Source of the DNA: Flavobacteriales bacterium
GTDB taxonomy: Bacteria; Bacteroidota; Bacteroidia; JANQJC01
DNA: 64,000 bases
Direction of reading: 5' to 3'
Assembly (NCBI GenBank): GCA_028281825.1
Contig: JANQJC010000099.1
Location: 1-64,000 of the forward strand
Below the pieces are notes generated by a model. That model ran no database searches. It worked only from the letters and a program-made list of their open reading frames with translations, and was not told where the DNA came from. Numbering within the stretch: the first letter of the stretch is position 1; the number at the start of each line of letters is the position of its first letter. Shown piece by piece: positions 45,735-54,053 of the stretch. Made by a program: the position numbers and the translations under genes.

Positions 45735-46064
45735 TCAAAGTGCGGATTTAAGGTTCCTTATCAACTTTTGATGGGTCGCTGGGCTAACTGTACCTAGTTT
45801 TCCTTCTATAAGGTTTAGCGAAAAAGTTCCTAAGAAGCCAAGCCGTATGAGTGATGGAAACGGGAGTCCCATTCTGTCAAAATCTGGATGAGTCTTATCA
45901 ATTAAAATATCAAACCCTTTGACTTCCCGTTCTAAATTTGAACTAACTCCACACACTAAGAAATCATCAAATGGAGGCAATCTCTTTAGAATTACTCCTG
46001 GGCGGAATTTGTGCTTTTGATCTTTCTGAGGAAAGGCAATTCTGATTACATCACCTTCTTTCAT
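45735..46064 (-). CDS. PemK/MazF-like protein (putative toxin-type nuclease fold)
   Basis: 109 residues, the usual size of the family. Opening EGDVIRIAFPQ and HKFRPGVILKRL match the first strands of PemK/MazF; the later PSLIRLGFLGTFSLNLIEGKLGTVSP matches the conserved C-terminal half. MazF-type proteins are sequence-specific endoribonucleases in toxin-antitoxin pairs. Its ATG overlaps the stop of the 271-residue gene upstream (ATGA), so the two are translated together. No small DNA-binding antitoxin is adjacent. Toxicity is inferred from fold only. Confidence 0.7.
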   Translation of the reverse strand: MKEGDVIRIAFPQKDQKHKFRPGVILKRLPPFDDFLVCGVSSNLEREVKGFDILIDKTHPDFDRMGLPFPSLIRLGFLGTFSLNLIEGKLGTVSPATHQKLIRNLKSAL

Positions 46065-46876
46065 GGTTTAAAGTATGGATTTTTTTCTACCAACACTAAG
46101 CTTGAAATATCTGGTTCATTGTCAGAAAACGCTTTTTCGAATGCATTGGATGAAAGTTGCAACCAACTTGAATGTTCTTTTTCCAATAAGCTATTTAACC
46201 CTTTCCTTAACATCCACTCCATGTAGATACAATAGTCACTACTAACGCTGTCTGAAAATGTTAAGAGTTCTTGTATCTTTTTTTGGTTGGGATGCAGATC
46301 ACCCTCCTCGATCATTAAGTATACAAGCATCAGAAATGATATATTTAATGAGTTGATAAATACTTTGAATACCATTTCACTTACACCCCTGGGAAGTAAT
46401 TGTATGAATATTAGGAATTGCTCATAGTTTAATCCAGACTTTTTGGAGAAATACTCATCGTAATTCGTAGAATCAAGCTTATTAACTTCAAGAGTTTCGA
46501 CTAATTTTCTATTCCATACAAAAGCATTGTTTAAGTTGATCGCCAGTTTTTTTAAGATTGGGTTGATTAAGTCTTCTTTTTTCTTAGAAGTATTTTTTTT
46601 TGAAGGCTCGAAGAGCTTCATGGTTTCATCAGGTATTTCAGAAATACTGCGGCCTTCTTTCGATAGCCGCTCAAGTCCTAATAGCCTTATAGAGAATAAG
46701 AAAGGGAACAATTTTTCTACTCTACTTTCAAGTGTGTATTTTACTTTGAAGATTCTTTGAATCTGGTCTTCTAGTTTCTCAAGTTCTGATACCAATTCAT
46801 GATTAAACTCATGTTTATGTTCCCTTAAAAAAGGGAGAATAAATTCATCGTAACCAGATGTTTGTGGAGTAGTCAC
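46061..46876 (-). CDS. Hypothetical helical protein coupled to the MazF-like gene
   Basis: 271 residues, Lys/Glu/Leu-rich and predicted mostly helical; no signal peptide, and only one moderately hydrophobic stretch (FINSLNISFLMLVYLMIEEG, ~residues 187-206). A basic patch PSKKNTSKKKEDLI lies near 91-104. No known motif recognised. It overlaps the MazF-like gene by 4 bases and is the first gene of the pair. By position it could neutralise or steer the MazF-like protein, but it is much larger than usual antitoxins. Base composition is more AT-rich than neighbouring genes, hinting at acquisition. Confidence 0.7.
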   Translation of the reverse strand: MTTPQTSGYDEFILPFLREHKHEFNHELVSELEKLEDQIQRIFKVKYTLESRVEKLFPFLFSIRLLGLERLSKEGRSISEIPDETMKLFEPSKKNTSKKKEDLINPILKKLAINLNNAFVWNRKLVETLEVNKLDSTNYDEYFSKKSGLNYEQFLIFIQLLPRGVSEMVFKVFINSLNISFLMLVYLMIEEGDLHPNQKKIQELLTFSDSVSSDYCIYMEWMLRKGLNSLLEKEHSSWLQLSSNAFEKAFSDNEPDISSLVLVEKNPYFKP

Positions 46877-47130
46877 AATAACAAATTTAGGGAAACTATA
46901 TGCTCAGAAAAGTAACGTTTTTTTGATAAAAATATTGCCAAACATAAGTAAAAGTTTTAATCCATATCTGGAGTTTTGACGTGTAAAGAGGGTTTGAGAT
47001 GAAGCGTGATTTCATTTATTAATAGCTCTTGTGTAATTGAGAATAGGCATAAAAGAACTATAACTTAGTCTAATGATAGGAAATAACAGAAATATAATTT
47101 GGGAAAAGAGGGATAGTTGGTGGTAGCCTC

Positions 47131-47138
47131 TATATTTG
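47131..47138 (+). promoter_or_regulatory. -7 element TATATTTG
   Basis: Exact TAnnTTTG match 17 bases before the ATG at 47156. It lies downstream of an in-frame TTG at 47117, which excludes that TTG as the start. Confidence 0.55.
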
Positions 47139-47155
47139 GGGCATATATCCCGCTT

Positions 47156-47911
47156 ATGAAGAGATTAGTTTTACTTTTTGTTTGCTATACCACTATAGCC
47201 TATGGGCAGGTTTTACCCAAAATGCACTCCCACAATGATTACCACCAGGATGCGCCTTTTTGGGCAGCCTACAATACCGGAGCGCAGTCAATAGAGATTG
47301 ATGTGATACTGAAGGATAATGAACTTTATGTAGCGCATGATAGGGTGGATATTGAAAAGGACAGGACTATTGAGCGCCTTTACATCCAACCGCTTGAGCA
47401 GTTACAGGCGAAGGGGGAGTATATCCATACCGTGACCTTTTTGGTAGATTTTAAAACGGCAGCCAAGCCAACGATGAAACGCTTGCTGGAGATTACTGCT
47501 AAATACCCGGCCATATTTAATGATAAGCCCAATGGGGTGAGGTTGATTATTTCGGGCAATAGGCCTAAACAAGAGAAATATGCTGAGCATCCTGCTTATA
47601 TATTGTTTGATGGACGCAAGCCTGAAGAGATGGATAAGGCGGGCAGTGAGAAGATAGGCTTGATTAGCCGGAACTTTTCTGATTTCAGCAAGTGGCGCGG
47701 AGAGGGCAAACTACCAGAAAAGGATTCTCTCAAACTAGCCGCTTTTGTAAATGATTGTCACCAACGCAAGGCTGAAGTGCGGTTTTGGAATACCCCTGAT
47801 GTGGTTTCGGTGTATCACAGTTTAATACGGCTAGATGTGGATTACATCAATACAGATAAACCCTCTGAGTTGGCTCGTTTTCTGGAAACATACAAGATTG
47901 AGGAGGAGTAA
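47156..47911 (+). CDS. Secreted PI-PLC/glycerophosphodiester-phosphodiesterase-like protein
   Basis: 251 residues from ATG 47156, giving a signal peptide KRLVLLFVCYTTIAYGQ. The TIM-barrel phosphodiesterase signature is visible: KMHSHNDYHQDAPFWAAY, QSIEIDVILKDNELYVAHD with paired His and Glu/Asp, and a closing VDYINTDKPSELARFL. The family hydrolyses phosphodiester bonds in glycerophospholipid or phosphoinositide-type substrates using a metal and two His. Periplasmic or outer-membrane location inferred. Monocistronic. Confidence 0.85.
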   Translation: MKRLVLLFVCYTTIAYGQVLPKMHSHNDYHQDAPFWAAYNTGAQSIEIDVILKDNELYVAHDRVDIEKDRTIERLYIQPLEQLQAKGEYIHTVTFLVDFKTAAKPTMKRLLEITAKYPAIFNDKPNGVRLIISGNRPKQEKYAEHPAYILFDGRKPEEMDKAGSEKIGLISRNFSDFSKWRGEGKLPEKDSLKLAAFVNDCHQRKAEVRFWNTPDVVSVYHSLIRLDVDYINTDKPSELARFLETYKIEEE

Positions 47912-48142
47912 TTTTATCCGTGCTAGTTTGTTAAGGTTGGCTTGCGCTAGGTAGAAAATGGAAAATCTATTAGATTTATCCCGCTTATGAATACGATAGC
48001 TGCCATCAACTGTGCAGAATAGTATGGAGCTTGTTAATGATATTTTTGCAATAAAGGGCAATATTTCTGGTGTCAGTGGGTAGTTATGCTTGAATAATAA
48101 GAACTAATAATTAGCCTGAAAGCTATCTATTAAAGAACTTAT

Positions 48143-48415
48143 ATGAAGCTGAGAAAGACAGAGAGAATTATCATATATAGTTTTATAGGCCTTATAGTTA
48201 CTTTGGTGTTATACATGAGCGCAAGATTGTGGCTCTTGGGTGAGCCAGACCCTCTACTACTCCCTGGTTGGCATACTATTATATATCCACCTGATGTTAG
48301 TTTCACAATTATTGCCTTGATAGCCCTTGTTCCCTGCTTTCTCAGCTACTTTACATTAAAAGGGTTATCAAAGATTTGGTTGGTTTTGAGGAAGCAAAAG
48401 ATTCTATTGCTTTGA
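48143..48415 (+). CDS. Small hypothetical two-TM membrane protein
   Basis: 90 residues with two hydrophobic helices (IIIYSFIGLIVTLVLYMSA and VSFTIIALIALVPCFLSYFTL) separated by a Pro-rich loop (GEPDPLLLPGW), and basic ends. No family recognised. A TATTTTTG -7 element lies at 48041-48048. Flanking gaps are AT-rich and otherwise empty. Composition looks coding, but this could still be a chance ORF. Confidence 0.5.
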   Translation: MKLRKTERIIIYSFIGLIVTLVLYMSARLWLLGEPDPLLLPGWHTIIYPPDVSFTIIALIALVPCFLSYFTLKGLSKIWLVLRKQKILLL

Positions 48416-48612
48416 CTTGGATTGTAGATGAAGTTACAATATGGTCATTTGACTGAGTCTTTAACGTTTTCGCGTGTTCAATGTTGTTATTAGTGTGTAC
48501 AAAACTATTTATTTGCAAAGTAAACAAAGTTTTGTCGAAACCCTCGAGGGACTCACGGAAAATCTTGAGTGTGAAATAACATCGTGTATTTAGGTTTTTG
48601 GAGGTGTGAATT

Positions 48613-48640
48613 TTGTAAATCGGTAATACTGCTATCTTTG
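48613..48640 (+). promoter_or_regulatory. Promoter of the Cys-rich lipoprotein gene
   Basis: TTG at 48613-48615, 17-base spacer, TATCTTTG at 48633-48640; ATG 48670 is 29 bases downstream. Confidence 0.65.
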
Positions 48641-48669
48641 TGCTACCTAATTACACACTGAAACCTAAA

Positions 48670-49020
48670 ATGAAAAAAATATTGCCCCTTGTAACCCTTG
48701 CTGTGTTTGCTTTTGCTTCGTGCAAGCAGTGCAGTGAATGTACATTGACCAGTGCTATTGTAAAGGACGATTTTGGTAATAAGTATTACCTATGGACTGA
48801 TGGTACTGTGCGTAGCTTACCTGAGGGTCATCCTGCTGACTCCATTGCTACTAAGTTTGGTATAACTTGCAGTAACGACCTGGAAGACTGTATTGATGGG
48901 CAATACAGGGAGTATTGTGGTACTGATGAGAGTAATGTGAAACAGCAGCCTTATTTGGTGTCGGGCCTTACTGATACTGACTCACTCTTTACCGCTGAAT
49001 ATACATACGAGTGTAAGTAA
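48670..49020 (+). CDS. Small Cys-rich lipoprotein, likely partner of the downstream sensor kinase
   Basis: 116 residues from ATG 48670, beginning a lipoprotein signal (KKILPLVTLAVFAFASC). The mature part has eight Cys: the lipidated one and a CKQCSEC cluster at its N-terminus, then ITCSNDLEDC, EYC and a terminal ECK, so it is probably disulfide-bonded in the periplasm or at the surface. The frame is open to 48640, but that overlaps the promoter. Only 8 bases separate it from a histidine kinase gene, suggesting a signalling role. No family recognised. Confidence 0.78.
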   Translation: MKKILPLVTLAVFAFASCKQCSECTLTSAIVKDDFGNKYYLWTDGTVRSLPEGHPADSIATKFGITCSNDLEDCIDGQYREYCGTDESNVKQQPYLVSGLTDTDSLFTAEYTYECK

Positions 49021-49028
49021 ACTGTTCG

Positions 49029-50012
49029 ATGGCTCTGGAAACTAGGAACCCTCGCTCACTGGTATTCTTTTACCTTATTGTTTTTTATGTTTTGGTTCAA
49101 TTTAGTTGGTGGGCTTATATGCTCATTAACCTAAATGAGGAGATATATCAACACAAGCTGGAGGTGGCTGTGCAGGCGTACGGCGGTACGCCCGAGTATG
49201 CTATCCAGAAAGGGGAACTGGATAAGAAAATCAAGCTTCGCCTTTGGATGGTGGTTGGTGAAGGGAGTGTCTTCTTTGTGTTGCTGCTATTCGGTATTTT
49301 AAAAACCCGGCAGAGCTTCAAGAAAGAAGTGTTATTAGCCAACCAGCAGAAAAATTTCTTGTTGTCTATTACTCATGAGTTGAAGTCGCCTATTGCTTCG
49401 GTAAAGCTTTATCTTCAAACCCTTGGTAAGAGAAAGTTAGATGAAGACAAGCAGCGTGAAATACTGACTAAAGCATTGGCCGAAACCGACCGATTGCATA
49501 GCCTGGTGGAGAATTTGCTTTTAGCCACTAAGGTGGATAGGGGCGATTACGAACCGTACTTTGAAGAGATTGATTTTACGAGGCTGGTACAAAGCGCAGT
49601 TGAGAAGTTGAGGGCAGAGTTGGGAACAAAGGCTAAGATAGAAAGCGAACTGGTTGAGGGTGTATTAGTGAATGGTGATAGGTTGGCCTTGCAGTCTATT
49701 CTGCATAACCTGGTGGAGAATGCAGCCAAGTATGGTGGTGAAGGGGTGTTGGTTTCCGTTTCGCTATTAAAGTATGAAAATGAGGTTTTACTTAAAGTGG
49801 CAGATAATGGGCCTGGTATTCAAGATGGTGAAAAGGAGAAGGTTTTTTCTAAGTTTTATAGAGTAGGCAATGAGGAAACCCGAAAAACAAAAGGTACTGG
49901 CTTGGGTTTATACATAGTGAAAAGTTTAGTTGAAAAACACAATGGAGAAATCGTAGTGAAAGATAATGAACCAAAGGGTGCAATGTTTGAAGTGAAGTTA
50001 AGGCTTGGCTAA
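49029..50012 (+). CDS. Sensor histidine kinase without cognate response regulator nearby
   Basis: 327 residues. TM1 (SLVFFYLIVFYVLVQFSWWAYM, ~10-31), a ~40-residue periplasmic loop, TM2 (~72-91), HisKA with His116 in LSITHELKSPIASV, then HATPase_c: LVENAAKYGGEG (N), VADNGPGIQDGEK (G1), KVFSKFYRVGNEETR (F) and GTGLGLYIVKSLV (G2). It lies behind a Cys-rich lipoprotein gene and ahead of topA, with no receiver gene alongside. PorY, the kinase that regulates T9SS genes through PorX in Porphyromonas, is also an orphan, but identity with PorY is not shown here. Confidence 0.93.
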   Translation: MALETRNPRSLVFFYLIVFYVLVQFSWWAYMLINLNEEIYQHKLEVAVQAYGGTPEYAIQKGELDKKIKLRLWMVVGEGSVFFVLLLFGILKTRQSFKKEVLLANQQKNFLLSITHELKSPIASVKLYLQTLGKRKLDEDKQREILTKALAETDRLHSLVENLLLATKVDRGDYEPYFEEIDFTRLVQSAVEKLRAELGTKAKIESELVEGVLVNGDRLALQSILHNLVENAAKYGGEGVLVSVSLLKYENEVLLKVADNGPGIQDGEKEKVFSKFYRVGNEETRKTKGTGLGLYIVKSLVEKHNGEIVVKDNEPKGAMFEVKLRLG

Positions 50013-50153
50013 TGTTAATGCTAGGTTGTCATAGGTTAACTTCTGGGTATTTGCAAGTTTAAATTTGGGAGTTAAAAAAGTATTTCCTTTTATTTGTTGC
50101 CCCAAATCATTTTGGGGACCCGCCCGAAAAAAATGTTTTGGTGTTAAAAGATT

Positions 50154-52475
50154 ATGGCAAAGAACCTTGTAATTGTAGAGTCACCAGCGAAAGCGAAAAC
50201 CATAGAGGGATACTTGGGTAAGGACTATTTGGTGAAGTCTAGTTTGGGGCATATTCGCGACCTGGCGGGTAAAGACCTTTCCGTTGATACTGAGAACAAC
50301 TATGAGCCCAATTATGTGGTTCCGCCAGATAAGAAAGCGGTAGTTACTGAACTTAAGAAACTAGCAAAAGATGCCGAAATGGTGTGGCTGGCAACGGATG
50401 AGGACCGCGAAGGAGAAGCTATATCATGGCACCTATACGAAGCCTTGAAGCTGGAGGAACAAAAGACCAAGAGAATCGTTTTTCACGAGATTACCAAGTC
50501 GGCAATTTTAAATGCGATAGAGAATCCACGAAACATCAACATTGACCTGGTGAATGCGCAGCAAGCCCGCCGAGTATTGGATAGGTTAGTAGGATTTGAA
50601 TTGTCGCCTATACTTTGGAAAAAAGTAAAGCCATCACTATCGGCTGGGAGGGTGCAGTCCGTTGCGGTAAGGTTGATAGTTGAGAGAGAAAAAGAGATTG
50701 GGGAATTTAAAACCCAATCATCATACAGAGTAATAGCTTTTTTCAATCAGGAAATTGATGGCAAAACTTATCAGGTAAAAGCTGAGTTGCCCAAAAGATT
50801 TGCTACAAAAGAAGAAGCAAAGGCTTTTCTTGAGCAGTGCAAATCATCAACTTTTACAGTAAGCAATTTGGAGCAAAAGCCCGCAAAAAAATCGCCAGCC
50901 GCTCCATTTACTACCTCTACCTTGCAGCAGGAAGCCAGCCGTAAATTAGGTTTCTCGGTTGCCAGAACGATGATGGTAGCCCAGAAACTTTATGAATCTG
51001 GTAAAATCACTTATATGAGGACAGACTCTGTAAACCTTTCTGATTTGGCTTTAGGTACTGCCAAGGCTGAGATAGTGAAAAGTTATGGTGAGGAATATTC
51101 CAAGACAAGGCAATACAGTTCTAAAACCAAGAATGCACAGGAGGCCCACGAAGCCATACGTCCTACTTACATTGAAAATCACAGTGTGGATGGCGACAAT
51201 GGTGAGCAAAGGCTTTATGATTTGATTTGGAAAAGAACCATCGCCTCACAGATGGCCGATGCACAATTGGAGAAAACTACGGCTACCATTAGTATAAGTG
51301 GAAGTGATGAAACCCTGGTTGCAAAGGGAGAGGTGATTACCTTTGATGGTTTCTTGAAAGTGTATATGGAATCAGTAGATGACGAGCAGCAGGATGAAAC
51401 TCAAAAAGGAATGCTACCTCCATTAAAGACAGGAATGGAGTTGAACTTGGATAGTCTTTCTGCAACTGAGCGTTTTTCGCAGCATCCACCGAGATATACA
51501 GAGGCCAGTTTGGTTAAGAAAATGGAGGAGTTGGGTATAGGCAGGCCTTCGACCTACGCGCCAACTATCTCTACTGTACAAAAAAGGGGCTACGTTGAAA
51601 AAACGGATAGGGAAGGTAGTGAGAGAGAGTATGCACTGCTAGAACTAAAGGGAGGAGAAATTAAAGATTCCATGCAAACAGAAAATCATGGAGCTGAGAA
51701 AGGTAAATTGTTCCCAACGGATATAGGTATCGTGGTGAATGATTTTTTGATTGAGCATTTCCCTAATATTATGGACTATCACTTTACTGCAGAGGTAGAG
51801 GAGAAATTTGATGAGATAGCCAATGGAATGGTAGAATGGGTGAGTATGATTGATGGTTTTTACAAGCCCTTTCACGAAACTGTAGATAAAACAGCCGAAA
51901 CATCATCTAAAGCAACTGGTCAGCGCTTATTAGGTACAGACCCCGAGAGTGGTCGTAACGTGTATGTTAAGATTGGACGCTACGGCCCCATGGTGCAAAT
52001 AGGTGACGCTGAAGAAGAAGAAAAGCCCAAGTTTGCATCTTTGCTTAAAGACCAAAGGTTGGATAGCGTGACACTTGAAGATGCAATGGAACTGTTTAAG
52101 TTGCCGAGAACTGTGGGTGAATACGAGGGTAAAGAGGTAGTTGCCGCAATCGGGCGCTATGGCCCCTATGTGAGATTTGATTCTAAATTCTATTCCTTGG
52201 ATAAGGAAGATGACCCGGTAACCGTTTCGCTTGACAGGGCCATCGAGATAATCAAGGCCAAGCAAAGTGCTGAGGCAAATAGGGTGATTAAAGAGTTTGC
52301 TGAGAATGAAGATATTAAAGTGTTGCGCGGTAGGTATGGTCCTTACATATCAGCTGGCAAAAAGAATGTGAGAATACCAAAAGATAAAGACCCTGAGTCA
52401 CTCACATTGCAAGAATGTTTAGATTTGGCAGAGAAAGCGCCAGAGAAAAAATCAAGGCGAGGATTTAAGAAATAG
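50154..52475 (+). CDS. topA: DNA topoisomerase I
   Basis: 773 residues. TOPRIM domain opens NLVIVESPAKAKTIEGYLG and continues ATDEDREGEAISWH; the active-site Tyr is in YESGKITYMRTDS (Tyr287 region), with SAGRVQSVAVRLIVERE and GIGRPSTYAPTI also present. Instead of zinc fingers the C-terminus carries repeats of the GRYGPxV type (IGRYGPMVQIGD, IGRYGPYVRF, RGRYGPYISAG) and a basic tail. It relaxes negative supercoils. The ureohydrolase-like gene follows after 9 bases. Confidence 0.97.
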   Translation: MAKNLVIVESPAKAKTIEGYLGKDYLVKSSLGHIRDLAGKDLSVDTENNYEPNYVVPPDKKAVVTELKKLAKDAEMVWLATDEDREGEAISWHLYEALKLEEQKTKRIVFHEITKSAILNAIENPRNINIDLVNAQQARRVLDRLVGFELSPILWKKVKPSLSAGRVQSVAVRLIVEREKEIGEFKTQSSYRVIAFFNQEIDGKTYQVKAELPKRFATKEEAKAFLEQCKSSTFTVSNLEQKPAKKSPAAPFTTSTLQQEASRKLGFSVARTMMVAQKLYESGKITYMRTDSVNLSDLALGTAKAEIVKSYGEEYSKTRQYSSKTKNAQEAHEAIRPTYIENHSVDGDNGEQRLYDLIWKRTIASQMADAQLEKTTATISISGSDETLVAKGEVITFDGFLKVYMESVDDEQQDETQKGMLPPLKTGMELNLDSLSATERFSQHPPRYTEASLVKKMEELGIGRPSTYAPTISTVQKRGYVEKTDREGSEREYALLELKGGEIKDSMQTENHGAEKGKLFPTDIGIVVNDFLIEHFPNIMDYHFTAEVEEKFDEIANGMVEWVSMIDGFYKPFHETVDKTAETSSKATGQRLLGTDPESGRNVYVKIGRYGPMVQIGDAEEEEKPKFASLLKDQRLDSVTLEDAMELFKLPRTVGEYEGKEVVAAIGRYGPYVRFDSKFYSLDKEDDPVTVSLDRAIEIIKAKQSAEANRVIKEFAENEDIKVLRGRYGPYISAGKKNVRIPKDKDPESLTLQECLDLAEKAPEKKSRRGFKK

Positions 52476-52484
52476 ATACAACTA

Positions 52485-53660
52485 ATGGAGCTATCCATTT
52501 TTCTAGAGCCACCCAGCCCCACCATTATGGAAATGGCGGCTACATTGCCTGATAATACCTTAGGCCGAAAAATCAAGTTTATAGAAAGAGGTAGTGAAGA
52601 AGCCGAGTTGAATCAGATAGATATCGCCATTATCGGTGTTAAGGAAGAGCGCGGTGCTATAAACAATAAAGGCTGTAGCGAAGGGCCTGATAAAATCCGT
52701 AAAAAACTCTATCCTCTTTTTGCTGGTGGTTATGCGCCTAAGATAGCCGACTTTGGTAATGTAGGCGCAGGCAACTCTATTAATGACACCTACTTTGCAG
52801 TGAACACTGTAATGACAGAATTACTCAAGAAAAAGGTAGTTATCATAGTATTGGGTGGTAGCCAGGATATTACCTATGCAACTTACAGGGCATATGAGGG
52901 CTTGGAGCGCACCGTTAATATAGTTTCTGTTGACCCAATGATTGATATTGGGGCTATTAATGAAGACGTTACCTCAAAAAATTATTTGGGAAATATCATT
53001 CTGCATCAACCCAATTACCTATTCAATTATTCTAACCTGGGTTACCAGACCTACTTTACTGACCAGAATAATATTGAGTTAATGGAAAAACTCTTTTTCG
53101 ATACTTATAGGTTGGGGCAAGTTAAGTCGGATATGGAAGAGGTGGAGCCGGTAGTGCGCAATGCTGATATTCTCACCTTTGATGTGGGGGCCATCAGATA
53201 TTCGGATGCGCCGGGTAACAGAAATTCATCCCCAAATGGGTTTAATGGTGAAGAGGCGTGCAAAATTGCACGATACGCGGGGCTAAGCGACAAGCTAAGC
53301 TGTGTTGGTTTTTATGAGTTAAATCCTTTGTCGGATAAGGATGAGCAAACGGCATTTTTGGTAGCGGAAATGGTGTGGTATTTCATTGAAGGGTATTATG
53401 GCAGAAAGAAGGATTACCCTGTGGGAACCAAGAATGGATATACTAAATATCATGTGAGCTTGGAGGATGGTAAATATGATTTGGTGTTTTACAAAAGCGA
53501 CAAAAGCGGTCGCTGGTGGATGGAAGTGCCTTACCCTCCAAGTAAAAAATCAAAGTACGAAAGGCATCATATGGTGCCTTGCTCTTATGCAGACTATCAA
53601 ACAGCTTGCGATAATGAAATGCCAGACCGTTGGTGGCAGGCTTTTCAAAAGCTGAGCTAA
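52485..53660 (+). CDS. Ureohydrolase (arginase/formimidoylglutamase)-fold protein with degenerate metal site
   Basis: 391 residues. The overall arginase-fold layout is kept: NKGCSEGPDKIRKKLYPL (substrate-loop analogue), VVIIVLGGSQDITYATY, VNIVSVDPMIDIG, ADILTFDVGAIRYSDAPG and CKIARYAGLS...GFYELNP. But Mn ligands are altered: the GGDHS position is GGSQD (124-128, His lost), DAHxD is DPMID (150-154, His lost) and DxD is DVG (233-235, second Asp lost). A ~70-residue C-terminal extension ends in a Trp-rich tail. It is often annotated formimidoylglutamase, but catalysis seems unlikely. Positioned between topA and the porP-gldKLMN cluster. Confidence 0.82.
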   Translation: MELSIFLEPPSPTIMEMAATLPDNTLGRKIKFIERGSEEAELNQIDIAIIGVKEERGAINNKGCSEGPDKIRKKLYPLFAGGYAPKIADFGNVGAGNSINDTYFAVNTVMTELLKKKVVIIVLGGSQDITYATYRAYEGLERTVNIVSVDPMIDIGAINEDVTSKNYLGNIILHQPNYLFNYSNLGYQTYFTDQNNIELMEKLFFDTYRLGQVKSDMEEVEPVVRNADILTFDVGAIRYSDAPGNRNSSPNGFNGEEACKIARYAGLSDKLSCVGFYELNPLSDKDEQTAFLVAEMVWYFIEGYYGRKKDYPVGTKNGYTKYHVSLEDGKYDLVFYKSDKSGRWWMEVPYPPSKKSKYERHHMVPCSYADYQTACDNEMPDRWWQAFQKLS

Positions 53661-53818
53661 TCAAGTTCATTCATTACACATTAAAGTTTGATGAAAATTT
53701 AGCAGCGTGAATTTTAGCAAGTGAATCATTTTACAGTATTGCACTACAATTACATATATAGCCAAGTTTTAAAGGGACAAGAGAGAAAAGTGCCGACATA
53801 AGAAATGAGAGGTAAAAG

Positions 53819-53849
53819 TGTTGGTCGTGGTTATTTTGTTGTTGGTCGT
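53819..53849. repeat. Tandem direct repeat before the porP promoter
   Basis: TGTTGGTCGT at 53819-53828 and again at 53840-53849, start-to-start 21 bases (two helical turns), ending 13 bases before the -33 TTG. The remainder of the 393-base gap (53661-54053) is AT-rich and holds the promoter and a ~160-base leader, with no ORF of note. Confidence 0.55.
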
Positions 53850-53862
53850 AGAAAAAATAAGA

Positions 53863-53890
53863 TTGGTGTGAGAATAATTTTATACATTTG
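53863..53890 (+). promoter_or_regulatory. Promoter of the porP-gld region
   Basis: TTG at 53863-53865, 17-base spacer and TACATTTG at 53883-53890, full match to the Bacteroidota consensus. It implies a ~160-base leader before porP. Confidence 0.7.
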
Positions 53891-54053
53891 GTAGTGAAAT
53901 TAGCATGGGAGTAAAGCCAGGCTTTAAAAAAGTTCTTATCAACACATATTTGTTAAAAAATTTGCCTGAGAACTTTTTTTTTGCTTATTTTAGCCCCTTG
54001 TTGAATTAAAATTCTAGAAAAACCAATTTCAGCAAAATTTTATTAGAAAGACT

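Noticed and set aside
45546-46900. Integrated element with att sites at tRNA-Phe
   Set aside because: No second copy of the tRNA 3' end and no integrase gene were seen nearby; only composition and location hint at acquisition.
47831-48061. Minus-strand 76-codon ORF
   Set aside because: It overlaps the 3' end of the phosphodiesterase gene and its peptide shows no recognisable motif or start context.
50100-50117. Hairpin CCCCAAA-tcat-TTTGGGG before topA, as a terminator
   Set aside because: Only 7 bp and no T-run after it; it is followed by GACCCGCCC, so termination is unlikely.
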